Part shown: positions 31,301 through 32,132 of the stretch, in pieces
Layout of the letters: the number at the start of each line of letters is the position of its first letter
How positions within the stretch are numbered: position 1 is the first letter of the stretch
Assembly: GCA_003599415.1 (NCBI GenBank)
Contig: QZKB01000049.1
Coordinates: forward strand, 1 to 32,132
Length of the DNA: 32,132 bases
Direction of reading: 5' to 3'
Source: Ignavibacteriales bacterium
GTDB lineage: Bacteria; Bacteroidota; Ignavibacteria; Ignavibacteriales; SURF-24
Program-made: the position numbers and the translations under genes
Notes under the pieces: generated by a model
Told to the model about the DNA's origin: nothing
The model's input: only the letters and a program-made list of their open reading frames with translations
Databases searched by the model: none

Positions 31301-32132
31301 TTCAAGCTTTGCTTTATCGCCTGCAATATCATTTGAAGCGTTGAGAGCAAGAATCTTAACTTTTGCATCAGAGAATAAAATTTTCTCCATCTCAATCAGG
31401 ATTTCAATCATTATATTTTTCTCATCCGGGTCATCAAGTACATAGCTGTTCGGCTGGAAATCCATTTTGTTGCTTATGTACTTCAGGATTGTTGCTTTGC
31501 CGTACTTTGCAACCACAGTATTGAAATCAAGATTTTTAATTGCCGGTATATTTTTATAAATCTGCGGCAGCAGGTTCTCATAAATTTTTGTAAACGCTTT
31601 GCTCTGAATGAAACTCTTCAGGTCAGTACAGCTTCCAACGTTCTCATAAAATTCAAATACAGAATTATTAGAGCCGCGGATTGCGTTGATTGTAATACCC
31701 GAATCTTTTGGAAAAGCATGGTACAATGTTTGGATGTTACTTATAGTTAAACTGTTCTTACGGACTTTGTTCAGCTTTTTAATGACATTAAAATCTTCAA
31801 GTACTTTTGCTATAAATTCAGCATCTGAGGAAGTTTTGAATATCTCATCAAGAATATCTTCCGAGCGTTTTTCTTTATTTACCGGATTTGATTTTTCATT
31901 ATAGAACAGCTTCCAGTACTTCAGCACAATGCGGAGCATGTTTTCAAATTCCTTCGCAAAGATCTCATAACTCTGTTCTGAACCTTCAATATAATCTCCG
32001 AGAGAGAATCTTAAAAAGCCTGTTATATAAGGCAACACAGAAATGCCTCTTTGTTCTGCAAGTTTCTTTGTAAACTTCTCAAGATCCTGATAAGAGAAGA
32101 AATCTTTTAACAGAATATTAAAGAGATAAGAA
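28322..32132 (-). CDS. Very large P-loop protein, PEPCK/HprK-like, 5' end outside window
   Basis: The frame is open to the right edge. The GTG at 32038 is internal, since coding-like sequence (SYLFNILLKDFFSYQDLEKF, then TKKLAEQRG) continues upstream, so at least 1,269 residues are present and the start is not seen. The N-terminal two thirds is helical with no recognised domain. Around 29,895-29,930 is a P-loop, ISGDSGVGKSEMLAAM, preceded by GGVPIHGSLFAIEEEDGSVFVV and followed by KLIAGDMFYIF. This arrangement resembles the kinase core of ATP-dependent PEP carboxykinase and HPr kinase, where a small-residue turn and a G-x-S-G-x-G-K-S motif are followed by an acidic metal-binding segment. The size is far beyond either enzyme. 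No signal peptide or membrane segment is seen. Substrate and role unknown. Confidence 0.75.
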   Translation of the reverse strand, partial: SYLFNILLKDFFSYQDLEKFTKKLAEQRGISVLPYITGFLRFSLGDYIEGSEQSYEIFAKEFENMLRIVLKYWKLFYNEKSNPVNKEKRSEDILDEIFKTSSDAEFIAKVLEDFNVIKKLNKVRKNSLTISNIQTLYHAFPKDSGITINAIRGSNNSVFEFYENVGSCTDLKSFIQSKAFTKIYENLLPQIYKNIPAIKNLDFNTVVAKYGKATILKYISNKMDFQPNSYVLDDPDEKNIMIEILIEMEKILFSDAKVKILALNASNDIAGDKAKLEGTNRILKKYIEELLLHFNLSFEQEGIEPSVSEIINATAEKFEEVIGKSVDEISLTSYIDEFRTGIVTNLPGNLKAKMYGFVGEALNEFVSSQASKTEQLLRLYLLVRDNAFKNYLSSKIELLNNKLDNVDDGEEKLFKEEFVFQVIKDELNEITGNILKTKESKITQEALHKEVRETVLFFILLMNKTKSTEYYEKYNHTLIKFVEAVFRKQNSSINEMIQHGITIHKDFTREVGDDGALGWINKVMSKCGVIGLEQTVQTRTRIATDAKKRIYPFHKADRPDNGNEERDYSEPHEYIKSMDIKPASIFFGKRMEKFIDNMDENDYRCKIIKHGLVKVLFVFQKCYIKYLTDNYRLLQADEISVEDVKKFVPDVVLFYGAPEKVISFPQVGYFDLKGPNGNIKTLVTPLKKEVDYFGNIKKPWLTMMNEKVKEMGGVPIHGSLFAIEEEDGSVFVVQISGDSGVGKSEMLAAMMLKWLRKDLPGIRSIKLIAGDMFYIFPDEKGNLYGIGTEQGDFSRVTDFDPDFIKYYYSLFAGAADSNVDDLNWRSTISGLCDISMPFKIDIMLTASNFARAEAGITRYQNPENFLLYRDSHGERREKATSSDNPHLQRTLLRYTGDKNIVEVMDKHGNYIDDVIGWDLDDFTKKYYLSASYKMIDKIDIEDVVNKIFIGKKFKLKKISYKISKVNFDIIKNRFIASVISSVPDPNDAKKMIDSKGDLLLDKEIFNAIFNSLASTPAGQPFLAEENQIESRKHLMEILIGGKDGKGNGRKVRLGILSTDLGRKGKEITGPQAAAEDMRTMLQEVRIFRSDVNEKKNFVQQLVYEKYNNIFAGHKHNSEVCRYNFMLYQMEQMKKAKFVRIDDLNSAVDLSGIKGFQQSSPDKEFCPLLVTPNINVELNSFSETYEQLMSLPNSPDFAEEFYEDMDKVYIAEGYGFDTKINNITLQLLIMNGYLTIEDITRGRITEKVNRETLAAAKFASVKKLTEKKKK

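Noticed and set aside
32036..32038. GTG at 32038 as the start of the large P-loop protein
   Set aside because: The frame remains open with protein-like sequence to the window edge and there is no ribosome binding site, so the true start lies outside.

Overview
The window looks like a piece of a low-GC, Gram-negative, probably anaerobic bacterium of the Bacteroidota/Chlorobiota/Ignavibacteria kind. This is an inference. It rests on a C-terminal type IX secretion sorting domain, several free-standing S23-type four-helix-bundle genes, many genes with weak or absent Shine-Dalgarno sequences, and spacers full of degenerate short tandem repeats. No rRNA, tRNA, CRISPR array, transposase, integrase or reverse transcriptase was seen.

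Region 1 (about 1-11,570) is a surface-polysaccharide sugar-nucleotide region. It holds wlbA/wbpB-type and wbpA-type dehydrogenases (UDP-GlcNAc to acetamido-uronic acids), gmd and fcl (GDP-mannose to GDP-L-fucose) and a divergent UDP-GlcNAc 2-epimerase. Between them lie four intact S23-family four-helix-bundle genes, one truncated copy (32-199, under 60 codons), a 235-aa helical protein and a small heptad-repeat protein. The spacers carry at least five families of 7-bp repeats and one of 8-bp repeats. Similar heptamer tracts also sit in frame inside wlbA, wbpA, fcl and, less certainly, gmd.

Region 2 (11,570-23,460) is mostly housekeeping. It has a secreted S9 peptidase with DUF1232 and Nudix genes, then a minus-strand group: a GlnD-type uridylyltransferase, a MurI homologue lacking both catalytic cysteines, and a 74-aa protein. 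These are followed by a tyrosine phenol-lyase-type enzyme, queC-queF, an MFS transporter and a YciO/TsaC-type protein with a clear terminator.

Region 3 (23,460-32,132) has an ECF sigma factor, an overlapping zinc-type anti-sigma factor and a secreted coiled-coil protein, apparently one envelope-stress operon. Next come a T9SS-sorted protein whose sorting domain carries an in-frame palindromic element, an SDR oxidoreductase, and a very large P-loop protein (at least 1,269 residues) that runs off the right edge.

The observations most worth following are the in-frame heptamer tracts, the cysteine-less MurI homologue, the large PEPCK/HprK-like P-loop protein, and the 21-bp heptad-coding array that continues past a stop codon. 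All assignments come from reading motifs by eye; no database search was run.
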